A stretch of DNA of 64,000 nt from Streptomyces carpinensis. Its GTDB lineage: Bacteria > Actinomycetota > Actinomycetes > Streptomycetales > Streptomycetaceae. Every line of letters begins with the position of its first letter. Position 1 is the first letter of the stretch. A program made the translations under genes and the position numbers. Shown here in pieces: positions 44,836 to 58,618 of the stretch. The stretch spans positions 37,188 through 101,187 of the forward strand of contig NZ_MUBM01000096.1 of the NCBI RefSeq assembly GCF_002154505.1, written 5' to 3'. The notes below the pieces were generated by a model that made no database searches, had not been told where the DNA came from, and saw only the letters and a program-made list of their open reading frames with translations.

Positions 44836-44924
44836 CCGCACGCGACGGCGCGTGCCGGGACTCGCCACCGAGGTAGCGATGGCACCGACCCGGGCCTGGC
44901 CGGCGGACGGCCACGAGCGGGTCG

Positions 44925-45287
44925 TCACGTTCCGCCGCCGAGGGGCGCGCTCGGCGTCTGGAGGCTCGCTCCCGTGCGGCTGCGCTCGTTCGCCTCGGCC
45001 AGGCGGGCGCGGAGGAGTTCCGCCGGGGTGAGGGGCCGGCCGTGCTCGGCGCCCCTGGCGATCACGTCGGCGAGCGCGAGGGCGACGGGGGCCGAACAGA
45101 CGCCGAGGTGGACGAGGGCGTAGCGGGTACTGGCGGGTGCCTCCGCCTGGCCGTGGAGGGGGTCCGCCCAGGGGGTGCGGACGTCCATGGCCGGCAGCTG
45201 GATACCGGCCCGGGTGAGCGCGGCGGCGAGCGCGTCGCGGGCGGCGGCGGCTTCACGGAGCTTGGGGGCGGGGTTCGGCTTCGGCAT
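44925..45287 (-). CDS. Small uncharacterised Streptomyces protein
   Basis: 120-residue protein beginning MPKPNPAPKLREAAAARDAL with a helical N-terminus, then IQLPAMDVRTPWADP and TRYALVHLGVCSAPVALALADVI. It contains no motif I can assign. It diverges from an XRE/DUF397 pair 227 bases away; small proteins of this kind often sit beside such pairs in Streptomyces. ATG at 45287 has AAGGG 9 bases upstream. Confidence 0.6.
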   Translation of the reverse strand: MPKPNPAPKLREAAAARDALAAALTRAGIQLPAMDVRTPWADPLHGQAEAPASTRYALVHLGVCSAPVALALADVIARGAEHGRPLTPAELLRARLAEANERSRTGASLQTPSAPLGGGT

Positions 45288-45514
45288 GGGCAGGACCCTT
45301 CGGGAGTGGTGGACGAAGTCGGAGAAGCGGGAAGGGGGGGGCGGGACGCGGACGAATTTGCGTGATATGGCCCCCGCGTCCGCACTCGCTGAATTACCGT
45401 GCGTAGTCGGTACGTTACGAGAATGCCGCGCGTACCAGCCGGTGTGCGGGGTGGAGGCGAGCTCGTTCCGCGCCGCACAGCGCACCTTCCACACCTTCCA
45501 CGGGGGGAGCCCAC

Positions 45515-46357
45515 GTGCCGCAGCGACGCCTCGTCACGGGCCGCAGCCAGGAACCACGCCAGCGGTTCGCCGAGGAGCTGCGGCAGTTGCGTGCCCGGAA
45601 GGGGGACAGCCTCCGGCAGCTCGGGGAACGGCTGGGCTGGGACTGGTCGTTGTTCGGAAAGATGGAGAAGGGGGAGACGCTGGGCGGCCCGGAGGTCGTC
45701 CAGGCGCTCGACCAGTACTTCGGCACACCGGGCATGCTGCTGGTCCTGTGGGAGCTGGCGCGCGGGGACAAGACCCAGTTCCGGGAGCAGTACCGGCGCT
45801 ACATGGCCCTGGAGGCCGAGGCGACCAGCCTGTGGTACTTCGCGGTGAGCGTTCTGCCGGGGTTGTTGCAGACGCCGGGCTACGCGCGGGAGATCCTGGC
45901 GGCGGGCGGCCTCAGGGGTGAGGAACTGGAGCAGCAGGTGGGGGCGCGGACGGGGCGACGGGAGTTGCTGGAGGGGGCGGAGGCGCCGCCGTTCCGGTCG
46001 ATCGTCTCGGAGGCAGTCCTGCGATCGCCGTTGCGTGACGCAGGGGAGTGGCGCAATCAACTGGAGCATCTGCTGGCGATGGGAGAGCGGCAGGACGTGA
46101 TGTTCCACGTGCTGCCACTGAGTGTCGGGCCGCATGGCCTGATGAACGCCACCATCATGTTCCTGCGCTTGCTCGATGGCCGTACGGTGGCGTACATGGA
46201 GAACGGCTACCGGGGTGAACTGATCGAGGAAAACGGCCCGGTTGATCGTTTGCAGCGTGCGTACGATGCAGTGCGCGACCTGGCGTTGTCCCCCGCCGAG
46301 TCGCAGAAGTTCGTCCTGCGCCTGTTGGAGGAAACATCGTGCGATCCCTCGACCTGA
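45515..46357 (+). CDS. XRE-family regulator with DUF5753 (Scr1-type)
   Basis: 280 residues. Residues 15-75: HTH (FAEELRQLRARKGDSLRQLG, then LGWDWSLFGKMEKGE). Residues about 100-270: DUF5753 effector-like domain (SLWYFAVSVLPGLLQTPGYA, then MFHVLPLSVGPHGLMNATIM). These regulators pair with a small DUF397 protein, in the manner of WhiJ/BldB-type or Scr1/Scr2 pairs. GTG at 45515 follows GGGGGGAG. Overlaps the DUF397 gene by 19 bases. Confidence 0.88.
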   Translation: MPQRRLVTGRSQEPRQRFAEELRQLRARKGDSLRQLGERLGWDWSLFGKMEKGETLGGPEVVQALDQYFGTPGMLLVLWELARGDKTQFREQYRRYMALEAEATSLWYFAVSVLPGLLQTPGYAREILAAGGLRGEELEQQVGARTGRRELLEGAEAPPFRSIVSEAVLRSPLRDAGEWRNQLEHLLAMGERQDVMFHVLPLSVGPHGLMNATIMFLRLLDGRTVAYMENGYRGELIEENGPVDRLQRAYDAVRDLALSPAESQKFVLRLLEETSCDPST

Positions 46358-46548
46358 CCCTCGCCACCTGGCGCAAGAGCAGCTACAGCAACCAGGACGG
46401 AGGCGAGTGCGTCGAGATCTCCGACGACTTCGCCACCGTCGTCCCCGTCCGCGACAGCAAGACGGAGCACGGCCCGGTGCTCACGTTCACGGCGAATGAC
46501 TGGGCCTCGTTCGTGACCGCCGTGAAGCGTGGTGAGTTGGGAGCCTGA
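46339..46548 (+). CDS. DUF397 protein, partner of the XRE regulator
   Basis: 69-residue protein: TWRKSSYSNQDGGECVEISD, VVPVRDSKTEHGPVLTFTAN, DWASFVTAVKRGE. Classic DUF397. It begins with GTG inside the end of the regulator gene and probably binds it as an antagonist or toxin-like partner. Confidence 0.9.
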   Translation: MRSLDLTLATWRKSSYSNQDGGECVEISDDFATVVPVRDSKTEHGPVLTFTANDWASFVTAVKRGELGA

Positions 46549-46556
46549 CCCTGGGC

Positions 46557-47792
46557 GTGGACACAGTGGTGCTCGCGTCGGTCGTGCCGGCCCTCGCGCT
46601 CACCCCGCGCGTCCTGGCCCGCCGTCCCGGCCCGGCCCCGACGGCGGGCCGCTCCATGTCCCCGCTCACCGCGCTGGGTGTCGTGACGGCGCTGATCTAC
46701 GTCAACCAGGTGCTGTTCACCGTGTACGTGCTGCGTGTGCACGACGGGGACCCGTCGTTCGTCGCGCGCTATCTGCCCTCCGGGTGGTTCGACCTGGCCA
46801 CGCACCATCCGGTGCTGCGCTCGCTCGCCCGTCACTTCCCCGCCCCGGAGCTGCTGGCCCCGTCGGTGCTGAGGGTGCAGGCGTTCCTGGAACTCCCGTT
46901 CGTCCTGACGGCGTTCGCGGCCGTGGTGCGCTGGCTGGACGCGGACCTGTACCGGGCGATCGCCCGGTCCGCGCTGCTGCCCCTCGCCTCGGTGTCCTGC
47001 ACGCTCGTGTTCTGCGTGGTCGAGTGGGACCTGCGCAACCCCTACACGGCCGATGACATCGCCATCAGGGCCCTCTCCGCCCTGGTCACACCCGCGTTCA
47101 TCGCCTGGACGGCTGCCCGCGACCGGGCCCGGGCCCGGCCGGTGACCGCGCTCCGCCTGCTCGTCTTCATCGCCTCCTTGGGCGCCCTCGGCGTGCTGGT
47201 CCTCGTCGTGTACGACACGGCGCTGCTGTACAACCTGGGCAGACTGCCCGAGCGGGCCGAGCCGGGGCTGACGGCCCTCGCTGCCCTCGCCGTCCTGCGC
47301 TGGGCGGACGCCCGGCTCCCGGGCCGCCCTCGGCCAGGACCGGCGGTCGACTTCGTGGGCCATGCCGTACGCGGCTGGCCGGCGTTCTTCCTCGTTCCCG
47401 CACTCGCGGTCCGGTACGGAGTGACGTTCGGTACGCCGGTGGCGGCGGCGGGCGCGGCCCTGCTGACCATGGCGGCAGCCGCGCTGCACGCCGTGCGAAC
47501 GGTGTTGCGCGACCCACCCGGGTCACGGCCGGGGCGCCCATGGTGGCCGGCGGTGCAGCTCGGCACCGCGGCCCTGGTCGGGGCCGGGGCGGCGTACGTC
47601 GTGGCCCGACAGGCCGTCGGCTCCTACTACGAGGCGGCGCTGCTGCCGGCGGGCGTCGCGTTCCTGGTCACGGCGATCACTGTCTGCGCTGTGACCGACA
47701 TGGTCGCCGGGCGAGTCCCGTGGGTGCCGCAGCGCCCCCTCGGTCCCGCGGGTGCGCAGGCCGAGGGGACGCGACGGCATGGTTCCGAGTAG
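46557..47792 (+). CDS. Uncharacterised multi-pass membrane protein
   Basis: 411 residues with about 9-10 hydrophobic helices spread over the whole length, e.g. MSPLTALGVVTALIYVNQVL, FLELPFVLTAFAAVV and GAAYVVARQAVGSYYEAALL. No known motif seen. The GTG at 46557 is weakly supported because GGGAG is 15 bases upstream; it is kept since the first helix starts just after it. It follows the DUF397 gene by 8 bases and converges with the murA paralogue (3 bases between stops). Confidence 0.7.
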   Translation: MDTVVLASVVPALALTPRVLARRPGPAPTAGRSMSPLTALGVVTALIYVNQVLFTVYVLRVHDGDPSFVARYLPSGWFDLATHHPVLRSLARHFPAPELLAPSVLRVQAFLELPFVLTAFAAVVRWLDADLYRAIARSALLPLASVSCTLVFCVVEWDLRNPYTADDIAIRALSALVTPAFIAWTAARDRARARPVTALRLLVFIASLGALGVLVLVVYDTALLYNLGRLPERAEPGLTALAALAVLRWADARLPGRPRPGPAVDFVGHAVRGWPAFFLVPALAVRYGVTFGTPVAAAGAALLTMAAAALHAVRTVLRDPPGSRPGRPWWPAVQLGTAALVGAGAAYVVARQAVGSYYEAALLPAGVAFLVTAITVCAVTDMVAGRVPWVPQRPLGPAGAQAEGTRRHGSE

Positions 47793-47795
47793 TCC

Positions 47796-49325
47796 TCAGA
47801 TGTCCCGGAAGATCTCGATCTGCGCCCCGATCGAGTTCAGGCGCTCCGCGAGGTCCTCGTAACCGCGGTTGATGACGTACACGTTGCGCAGCACGGACGT
47901 GCCCTCGGCGGCCATCATGGCCAGCAGGACGACGACGGCGGGGCGAAGGGCGGGCGGGCACATCATCTCGGCGGCGCGCCAGCGGGTCGGGCCCTCGACG
48001 AGGACGCGGTGCGGGTCCAGCAACTGAAGTCGGCCGCCGAGGCGGTTGAGGTCCGTGAGGTAGATCGCACGGTTGTCGTAGACCCAGTCGTGGATCAGCG
48101 TCTTGCCCTGCGCGGTGGCCGCGATGGCCGCGAAGAACGGGACGTTGTCGATGTTCAGGCCCGGGAACGGCATCGGGTGGATCTTGTCGATCGGCGCCTC
48201 CAGCTTGGAGGGCCGCACGGTCAGGTCCACCAGCCGGGTACGGCCGTTGTCCGCGAAGTACTCGGACGTGCGGTCGTGGTCGAGCCCCATCTCCTCCAGC
48301 ACCGCGAGCTCGATCTCGAGGAACTCGATCGGCACCCGGCGCACCGTCAGCTCCGACTCGGTGACGACCGCGGCGGCCAGCAGACTCATCGCCTCCACCG
48401 GATCCTCGGAGGGGGAGTAGTCCACGTCCACGTCTATGACCGGCACACCGTGCACGGTGAGCGTGGTCGTGCCGATGCCCTCCACCCGGACGCCGAGCGC
48501 CTCCAGGAAGAAGCAGAGGTCCTGGACCATGTAGTTGGAGGAGGCGTTGCGGATGACCGTCACGCCGTCGTTGCGGGCGGCCGCCAGCAGCGCGTTCTCG
48601 GTCACGGTGTCGCCGCGCTCGGTCAGCACGATCGGGCGGTCCGGGTGGACGGAACGGTCCACGACGGCGTGGTACTGCCCCTCGGTGGCCGCCACCTCCA
48701 GGCCGAACCGGCGCAGCGCGATCATGTGCGGCTCGATGGTGCGGGTGCCGAGATCGCAGCCGCCCGCGTACGGCAGCCTGAAGCGGTCCGTGCGGTGCAG
48801 CAGCGGGCCGAGGAACATGATGATGGACCGGGTGCGGACGGCGGCCTCGGCGTCGATGGCGTCCAGGGCGAGGTCGGCCGGCGGCACGATCTCCAGATCG
48901 CCCCCGTCGTTGATCCAGCGGGTGCGCACGCCGATCGAGCTCAGCACCTCCAGGAGGCGGTACACCTCCTCGATCCGGGCCACCCGGCGCAGCACCGTGC
49001 GTCCCTTGTTGAGCAGCGACGCGCACAGCAGGGCCACGCAGGCGTTCTTGCTCGTCTTCACGTCGATGGCGCCGGACAGCCGGCGGCCGCCGACCACCCG
49101 CAGATGCATCGGGCCCGCGTAGCCGAGAGAGACGATCTCGCTGTCCAGGGCCTCGCCTATGCGGGCGATCATCTCAAGGCTGATGTTCTGGTTGCCGCGC
49201 TCGATGCGATTGACGGCGCTCTGGCTGGTGCCGAGCGCTTCGGCAAGCTGCGCCTGCGTCCAGCCACGGTGCTGCCGTGCGTCACGGATGAGCTTGCCGA
49301 TGCGTACGAGGTAGTCGTCTGCCAT
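47796..49325 (-). CDS. murA: UDP-N-acetylglucosamine 1-carboxyvinyltransferase paralogue with N-terminal XRE HTH
   Basis: 509 residues. Residues 1-65: XRE helix-turn-helix (IGKLIRDARQHRGWTQAQLA, GTSQSAVNRIERGN). Residues 75-509: MurA/EPSP-synthase fold with SKNACVALLCASLLNKG (Lys/Asn pair), the catalytic Cys in YAGGCDLGTRTIEPHM, and a C-terminal RGYEDLAERLNSIGA. The enzyme part catalyses enolpyruvyl transfer to UDP-GlcNAc, the first peptidoglycan step; fosfomycin targets this Cys. The HTH suggests gene regulation linked to precursor level. TAACCT, 7 bases and ATG suggests a leaderless mRNA. Confidence 0.93.
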   Translation of the reverse strand: MADDYLVRIGKLIRDARQHRGWTQAQLAEALGTSQSAVNRIERGNQNISLEMIARIGEALDSEIVSLGYAGPMHLRVVGGRRLSGAIDVKTSKNACVALLCASLLNKGRTVLRRVARIEEVYRLLEVLSSIGVRTRWINDGGDLEIVPPADLALDAIDAEAAVRTRSIIMFLGPLLHRTDRFRLPYAGGCDLGTRTIEPHMIALRRFGLEVAATEGQYHAVVDRSVHPDRPIVLTERGDTVTENALLAAARNDGVTVIRNASSNYMVQDLCFFLEALGVRVEGIGTTTLTVHGVPVIDVDVDYSPSEDPVEAMSLLAAAVVTESELTVRRVPIEFLEIELAVLEEMGLDHDRTSEYFADNGRTRLVDLTVRPSKLEAPIDKIHPMPFPGLNIDNVPFFAAIAATAQGKTLIHDWVYDNRAIYLTDLNRLGGRLQLLDPHRVLVEGPTRWRAAEMMCPPALRPAVVVLLAMMAAEGTSVLRNVYVINRGYEDLAERLNSIGAQIEIFRDI

Positions 49326-49337
49326 GAGGTTGAGGTT

Positions 49338-49353
49338 ATCTCAGATATGAGAT
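49338..49353 (-). promoter_or_regulatory. Palindrome at the murA paralogue promoter
   Basis: ATCTCA-GATA-TGAGAT, perfect 6-bp arms, centred about 20 bases upstream of the ATG, so over the core promoter. Nearly the same 16-mer (ATCTCGACATCGAGAT) lies upstream of acnA at 50296-50311. Confidence 0.6.
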
Positions 49354-50294
49354 GGCGCTCGTTAGGGGGGTCCATTCGGGTGAGTAACCGTCAGTGACCC
49401 TGCCGCCAGGGGACCGACGAGGTCACACGGCGTGTCGCGCGACGTCATGGGCGCCCGACACGTCCCGGCAAATCCCTCCATTTCGGATGACATCCGGGCG
49501 TGTCGCCCAGACCGCCGCCGGATCCCTCTCGGATACCCCGGCTCGGCCTACTGATGTCCCGCCCGACAGAGTTGACCCCGCGCCGGTCTCCGTCCGACGC
49601 CGGGGGGACCAAGGCTCCGGATCCGCTCGTCGTGCGGGTGGGGAAGCCGCACGGCCCCATCTCCGAGGCCCACTCGGCCGGTGACCACCTCTCCCTTTCT
49701 GAGGCTCGGCGGCTGGGACGGGCCACGGGACGGCCGGGAGTCCACGAGCCGTTCCTGAGGCTCGGCGGCTGGGACGGTCCGCGGGAGGGCCGGGAGCCCA
49801 CGGGCCACCCCGCCGGTGGCCCGAGCGACCCGCCGGAGACTCCACCGACCACCTGCCGAAGACTCCACCGACCACCTGCCGGCGACTCCATTGATTCGGC
49901 GCCGGCCCCTCGCTCGCCGCCTGCCGGTGGCTGCGTCGGTCACGCGCCGGCGACTCCACCGACCATCCGCGGCTCCCCCGCCGGCCGTCCACCGGCGGCC
50001 CCCGCCGCGTCGGCCGTGGAGGCGCCCGCCCGTCCCGTCCGGTTGCAACCCTCCGAGCGCGGGCGCGGTCGTCGTGCGCGAACGCGGTCCTGCCCTCGTG
50101 CGCCTCGTACGGCCGGCGCCGGTGCCATGCGGTCGGCGCGCGCCCGTGGGTGGAACTCGCCCCGCAGGGGACCCGGCGCACGACGGCGCCTACGGGCGTA
50201 CGACTCGCCCGGCCTGCGCGGCCCGCACGGGGTCGCGCGGCTCACCCCGCTCGTGCGGGCCGCACATGACCATCCGGCGCCCATGTACTAGAGT
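49354..50294. repeat. Long gene-free region with degenerate direct repeats
   Basis: No convincing gene. A 56-base unit starting GAGGCTCGGCGGCTGGGACG occurs at 49701 and 49757. A 23-base unit GACTCCACCGACCACCTGCC occurs twice near 49838-49880 with diverged copies further on (49950-49975). Open frames on both strands are Pro/Arg-rich and do not resemble proteins. The region may be a relic of earlier rearrangement. Confidence 0.5.
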
Positions 50295-54444
<4,150 letters not shown>

Positions 54445-54448
<4 letters not shown>

Positions 54449-55137
54449 CACCCGACCACCTCAGAACCGCACTGACCGAACGGATGACCGAGCAGGGCAC
54501 GAAGTGGCTCGCCGGTGCGTGCGCCTCGGTCACCACCGACCCCGGAGTGGTCCGTGGTCTGTTCCCGCTGGTGGGACGCCGATGCGGACGCGGTCCGCTG
54601 GACCCCGCCGACCCGCACGGCTGGACGGTGGACGACGCTGCCCGCTCCCTGCTGCTGGCCGCGATGCCCCTGGCCGGCGCCGCGCTGCTGGAGGAGATCG
54701 GGGAGCTCTACCGCACCGGTGACGCGGCCGAACGGCGCGCCGTGCTGCGCGCCCTGCCGCTGCTGCCCGTCGGCGACGGCGGGCTGCCCCTGGTGCGCGA
54801 CGCCCTGCGCACCAACGACACGCGGCTGATCGCGGCGGCCCTCGGCGACTACGCGACCGACCACCTGGACGCGGACACCTACCGCCAGGGCGTGCTCAAG
54901 TGCGTCTTCACCGGGATCCCGCTGGCCGCGCTGCCGGGCCTGCCCGGCCGGGCGGACGCGGAGATGGCCCGCATGATGGCCGCCTTCGCCCACGAGCGGA
55001 CGGCCGCGGGACGCGACGTGCCCGACGACATCGGGCCGGTCCTCGCGCTCTTCCCGGACGTGGCGATGCCCGGCCACCGGGACCTCCAGGACGTCTCCAC
55101 CGCGACCACCGACCGCCGAAGCCCCCGGGAGGCGTGA
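54445..55137 (+). CDS. eboA: EboA-domain protein
   Basis: 230-residue helical protein of the EboA family, recognised by its operon and by LLLAAMPLAGAALLEEIGEL followed by RRAVLRALPLLPVGDGGLPL and TNDTRLIAAALGDYATDHLD with a KCVFTGIPLAAL segment. Biochemical role unknown. Overlaps the TIM-barrel gene by 4 bases and the TatD gene by 1 base. Confidence 0.85.
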
Positions 55138-56003
55138 TGCGTATCTTCGACCCGCACATCCACATGACCTCGCGCACCACCGACGACTACGAGGCGATGC
55201 ACGCGGCCGGCGTACGCGCCCTGGTGGAGCCCGCGTTCTGGCTCGGCCAGCCGCGCACCTCCGTGGGCAGCTTCCTGGACTACTTCGACTCCCTCATCGG
55301 CTGGGAGCCGTTCCGCGCCGCCCAGTTCGGCATCCGCCACCACTGCACCATCGCCCTGAACCCCAAGGAGGCCAACGATCCGCGCTGTGCGGAGGTGCTC
55401 CAGCTCCTGCCGCGCTACCTGCCCAAGGACGGCGTGGTCGCCGTCGGCGAGATCGGCTACGACTCGATGACGCCCGAGGAGGACGAGGCGTTCGCCGCCC
55501 AGCTGCAGCTCGCCGTCACCCACGACCTGCCGGCGCTGGTCCACACCCCGCACCGCGACAAGGGGGCGGGCGTGGAGCGCACCCTCGCCGTGGTGAAGGA
55601 GTCGGGAATCGCCCCCGAGCGCGTCGTCGTCGACCACCTCAACGAAGTGACGGTACGTCAGGTCGTGGACTCCGGCTGCTGGATGGGGTTCTCCATCTAC
55701 CCCGACACCAAGATGGACGAGCGCCGCATGGTCGCCGTGCTGCGCGAGTTCGGCACCGAGCGGATCCTCGTCAACTCGGCCGCGGACTGGGGCAGGAGCG
55801 ACCCCCTGAAGACCCGGAAGACCGGGGACGCCATGCTCGCCGCCGGCTTCACCGCCGACGAGGTCGACACCGTCCTGTGGCGCAACCCTGTCGCCTTCTA
55901 CGGTCAGAGCGGCAAACTGGAGCTCGACGACTCGCAGGCCCCCGGCACCGACGCCACCTTCGAGGGCAACTCCGTGCTGCGCGGCGTCCGGGCGGAGGTG
56001 TAG
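55137..56003 (+). CDS. eboB: TatD-family metal-dependent hydrolase (EboB type)
   Basis: 288-residue amidohydrolase-fold protein. HxH in RIFDPHIHMTSRTTDDY at residue 6; Glu in VVAVGEIGYDSM; His in LPALVHTPHRD and VVVDHLNEVT; Asp in LVNSAADWGRSDPL. All the expected metal ligands are present, so it should be active; substrate unknown. ATG overlaps the eboA stop (TGATG). Confidence 0.89.
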   Translation: MRIFDPHIHMTSRTTDDYEAMHAAGVRALVEPAFWLGQPRTSVGSFLDYFDSLIGWEPFRAAQFGIRHHCTIALNPKEANDPRCAEVLQLLPRYLPKDGVVAVGEIGYDSMTPEEDEAFAAQLQLAVTHDLPALVHTPHRDKGAGVERTLAVVKESGIAPERVVVDHLNEVTVRQVVDSGCWMGFSIYPDTKMDERRMVAVLREFGTERILVNSAADWGRSDPLKTRKTGDAMLAAGFTADEVDTVLWRNPVAFYGQSGKLELDDSQAPGTDATFEGNSVLRGVRAEV

Positions 56004-56005
56004 CC

Positions 56006-57172
56006 GTGCGTCTGCTCCACCCCGACGGCACGGTGGTCCACCTCGCGTACTGCACCAACGTCCACCCCGCCGAGGACCTGGACGGGGTACTGGCCCAACT
56101 GGCCCGGCACGCCCAGCCGGTACGCGAACGGCTCGGGGCGTCCGTACTCGGCCTGGGCCTGTGGCTGGCCCGCGACGCCGCGGCGGCCCTCGCCGCGGAC
56201 GACGGCGCCGTCGGCAGGCTCCGCCGGGAGCTGACCGCCCGCGGCCTGGAGGTCGTCACCCTCAACGGCTTTCCCTACCGCGGCTTCCACGACCCCGTCG
56301 TCAAGCACGCCGTCTACCGGCCGGACTGGACCACGCCCGACCGGCTGCACTACACCCTCGACCTCGCCCGTGTGCTCGCGGCCCTGCTCCCCGAGGACGC
56401 CGCACACGGCAGCGTCTCCACCGTGCCGCTGGGCTGGCGGACCCCGTGGACGGCCGGGCAGGCGGACGACGCCGCCCGAACGCTCGATGCGCTGGCCGAC
56501 GGCCTCGCCGACCTCGCCGCCGACACCGGCCGGACGATCAAGGTCGGCCTGGAACCCGAGCCGGGCTGCGTCGTCGAGACCACCGCCGAGGCCGCAGCCC
56601 ACCTCGCCCGTGTGGACACCGACCGCATCGGCGTCTGCCTGGACGCCTGCCATCTGGCGGTCGGCTTCGAGGAGCCGGCCGCCGCACTCGCCCGCCTGGA
56701 GGCGGCCGGACTGACGGTGGTCAAGACCCAGGCGTCCTGCGCCCTGCAGGCCGCCGACCCGTCCGATCCGGCGACACTGGCGGCACTGGCCCGCTTCGCC
56801 GAGCCGCGCTTCCTGCACCAGGTCCGGGAGCGCGGCGCCCCGCCCAGGGCCGTGGACGACCTGGACACGGCCCTCGCCGGCGCCCTGCCCGGCCGCGATC
56901 CCTGGCGCGTCCACTTCCACGTGCCGCTGCACGCCGACCCGGAGCCCCCGTTGACCACGACCCGCCCCGAACTGGAGGCGACCCTCGCCGCCCTGCTCGG
57001 CGGGGACACCGCCCGCACCGCGCACGTGGAGGCCGAGACCTACACCTGGGGGGTGCTCCCCGAGGCCGTCCGCCCGCAGGGACCCGGCGCCCTCGCCGAC
57101 GGCATCGCCGCCGAACTGGCCTTCACCCGCGACCACCTGATCTCTCTCGGCCTGAAGGAGGTCGCCCCGTGA
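56006..57172 (+). CDS. eboE: Metabolite traffic protein EboE
   Basis: 388-residue TIM-barrel protein of the EboE family. HLAYCTNVHPAEDLDGVLAQ at the start; LEVVTLNGFPYRGFHDPVVK; GLEPEPGCVVETTAEAA; GVCLDACHLAVGFE; EAETYTWGVLPEAVRP near the end. It looks like a xylose-isomerase-like enzyme, activity unknown. GTG 2 bases after the eboB stop; its stop overlaps the eboF start. Confidence 0.9.
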   Translation: MRLLHPDGTVVHLAYCTNVHPAEDLDGVLAQLARHAQPVRERLGASVLGLGLWLARDAAAALAADDGAVGRLRRELTARGLEVVTLNGFPYRGFHDPVVKHAVYRPDWTTPDRLHYTLDLARVLAALLPEDAAHGSVSTVPLGWRTPWTAGQADDAARTLDALADGLADLAADTGRTIKVGLEPEPGCVVETTAEAAAHLARVDTDRIGVCLDACHLAVGFEEPAAALARLEAAGLTVVKTQASCALQAADPSDPATLAALARFAEPRFLHQVRERGAPPRAVDDLDTALAGALPGRDPWRVHFHVPLHADPEPPLTTTRPELEATLAALLGGDTARTAHVEAETYTWGVLPEAVRPQGPGALADGIAAELAFTRDHLISLGLKEVAP

Positions 57173-58566
57173 GCCCCGCCCCCCTGCTCGTCCTCGACGT
57201 CGTCGGACTCACCCCCCGGCTGCTCGCCCACATGCCCCGGCTGCGCGCCCTGGGCGAGGCGGGCTTCACCTCAACGCTCGACACCGCCTTCCCCGCCGTC
57301 ACCTGCACCGTGCAGTCCACCCTGCTCACCGGGGAGCCGGCCACCGGCCATGGCATCGTCGGCAACGGCTGGTACTTCCGCGAGCTGGGCGAAGTGTTCC
57401 TGTGGCGGCAGCACAACGCGCTGGTGGGCGGGGAGAAGTTGTGGGAGGCGGCGCGGCGCGCGCATCCCGGCTACCGTGTGGCCAACGTCTGCTGGTGGTA
57501 CGCCATGGGCGCCGACGTCGACCTCACCGTCACCCCGCGGCCGATCTACTACTCCGACGGCCGCAAGGAACCCGACTGCTACACCTACCCGCCGCAGCTG
57601 CACGACGAACTCACCGCCAAGCTGGGCACGTTCCCGCTGTTCACCTACTGGGGTCCGACCGCCTCCCTCACCTCCTCCCGGTGGATCGTCGACGCCGCCC
57701 GGCACATCCTCACCACCGAGGCCCCCGACCTCACCCTCGTCTACGTCCCCCACCTCGACTACGACCTCCAGCGCTACGGGCCCGACGACCCCCGCGCCGC
57801 CGCGGCGGCGGCCGACGTCGACCGGGTCCTCGCCCCGCTGCTCGACGCCGCCGCCGCACGCTCGGTCACCGTGGTCGCCCTGTCCGAGTACGGCATCACC
57901 AACGTCTCCAGGGCGGTGGACATCAACCGCGTGCTGCGCCGGGCCGGGCTGCTGAACGTCCACACCCAGGACGGCATGGAGTACCTCGACCCGTGGACGT
58001 CGGCCGCCTTCGCCGTCGCCGACCACCAGGTCGCCCACGTCTACGTCGCCGACCCGGCCGACACCGAGCGCGTCCGCGACCTGCTGGCCAGCACCGACGG
58101 CGTGGCCGACGTGCTCACCGAGGCGGGCAAGAAGGCGTACGGCATCGACCACCCGCGTGCCGGCGACCTCGTCGCCGTCGCCGAGCCCGACTCCTGGTTC
58201 ACCTACTACTACTGGCTCGACGACGACCGCGCCCCGGACTTCGCCCGCTTGGTCGAGATCCACCGCAAGCCGGGCTACGACCCGGCCGAGCTGTTCATGG
58301 ACCCCAAGGACCCCAAGGTCAAACTGCGCGCCGCCACGGCACTCGCCCGCAAGAAGCTCGGCATGCGCTACCGCATGAGCGTCGTCCCCCTCGACCCGTC
58401 CCCGGTGCGCGGCAGCCACGGCCGCCTGCCCGACCACCCCGACGACGGCCCCGTGCTGCTGTGCTCCCGGCCCGGCGAGGCGCGCGACCACTACGACGCC
58501 ACCGAGGTCAAGGACCTGCTGCTGCGCCTGGCCGGCCTCACGCCGAGCGCCTCCCCGGCCCCCTAG
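57169..58566 (+). CDS. eboF: Alkaline phosphatase/nucleotide pyrophosphatase-family protein (EboF type)
   Basis: 465-residue alkaline-phosphatase-superfamily protein. [18 protein letters not shown] holds the first metal Asp; [15 protein letters not shown] holds the Thr nucleophile. Later positions differ from classic NPP enzymes: the D-x-x-x-H pair reads [10 protein letters not shown] and the Asp-His pair SEYGIT. So metal binding may be partial or different. No signal peptide, so it works in the cytoplasm unless exported otherwise. GTG overlaps the eboE stop. Confidence 0.86.
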   Translation: MSPAPLLVLDVVGLTPRLLAHMPRLRALGEAGFTSTLDTAFPAVTCTVQSTLLTGEPATGHGIVGNGWYFRELGEVFLWRQHNALVGGEKLWEAARRAHPGYRVANVCWWYAMGADVDLTVTPRPIYYSDGRKEPDCYTYPPQLHDELTAKLGTFPLFTYWGPTASLTSSRWIVDAARHILTTEAPDLTLVYVPHLDYDLQRYGPDDPRAAAAAADVDRVLAPLLDAAAARSVTVVALSEYGITNVSRAVDINRVLRRAGLLNVHTQDGMEYLDPWTSAAFAVADHQVAHVYVADPADTERVRDLLASTDGVADVLTEAGKKAYGIDHPRAGDLVAVAEPDSWFTYYYWLDDDRAPDFARLVEIHRKPGYDPAELFMDPKDPKVKLRAATALARKKLGMRYRMSVVPLDPSPVRGSHGRLPDHPDDGPVLLCSRPGEARDHYDATEVKDLLLRLAGLTPSASPAP

Positions 58567-58618
58567 CCGCCATCACCCCTCACCACCGCCGACCGACGAA
58601 CCGACCGGAGGAACCCAG

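Noticed and set aside
49830..49980. CRISPR-like array
   Set aside because: The repeat units are adjacent or degenerate without unique spacers of constant length, and no cas genes occur.
49500..50291. A 263-codon plus-strand gene before acnA
   Set aside because: The product would be Pro/Arg-rich with no fold signature, no RBS, and it consists of the DNA repeats noted there.
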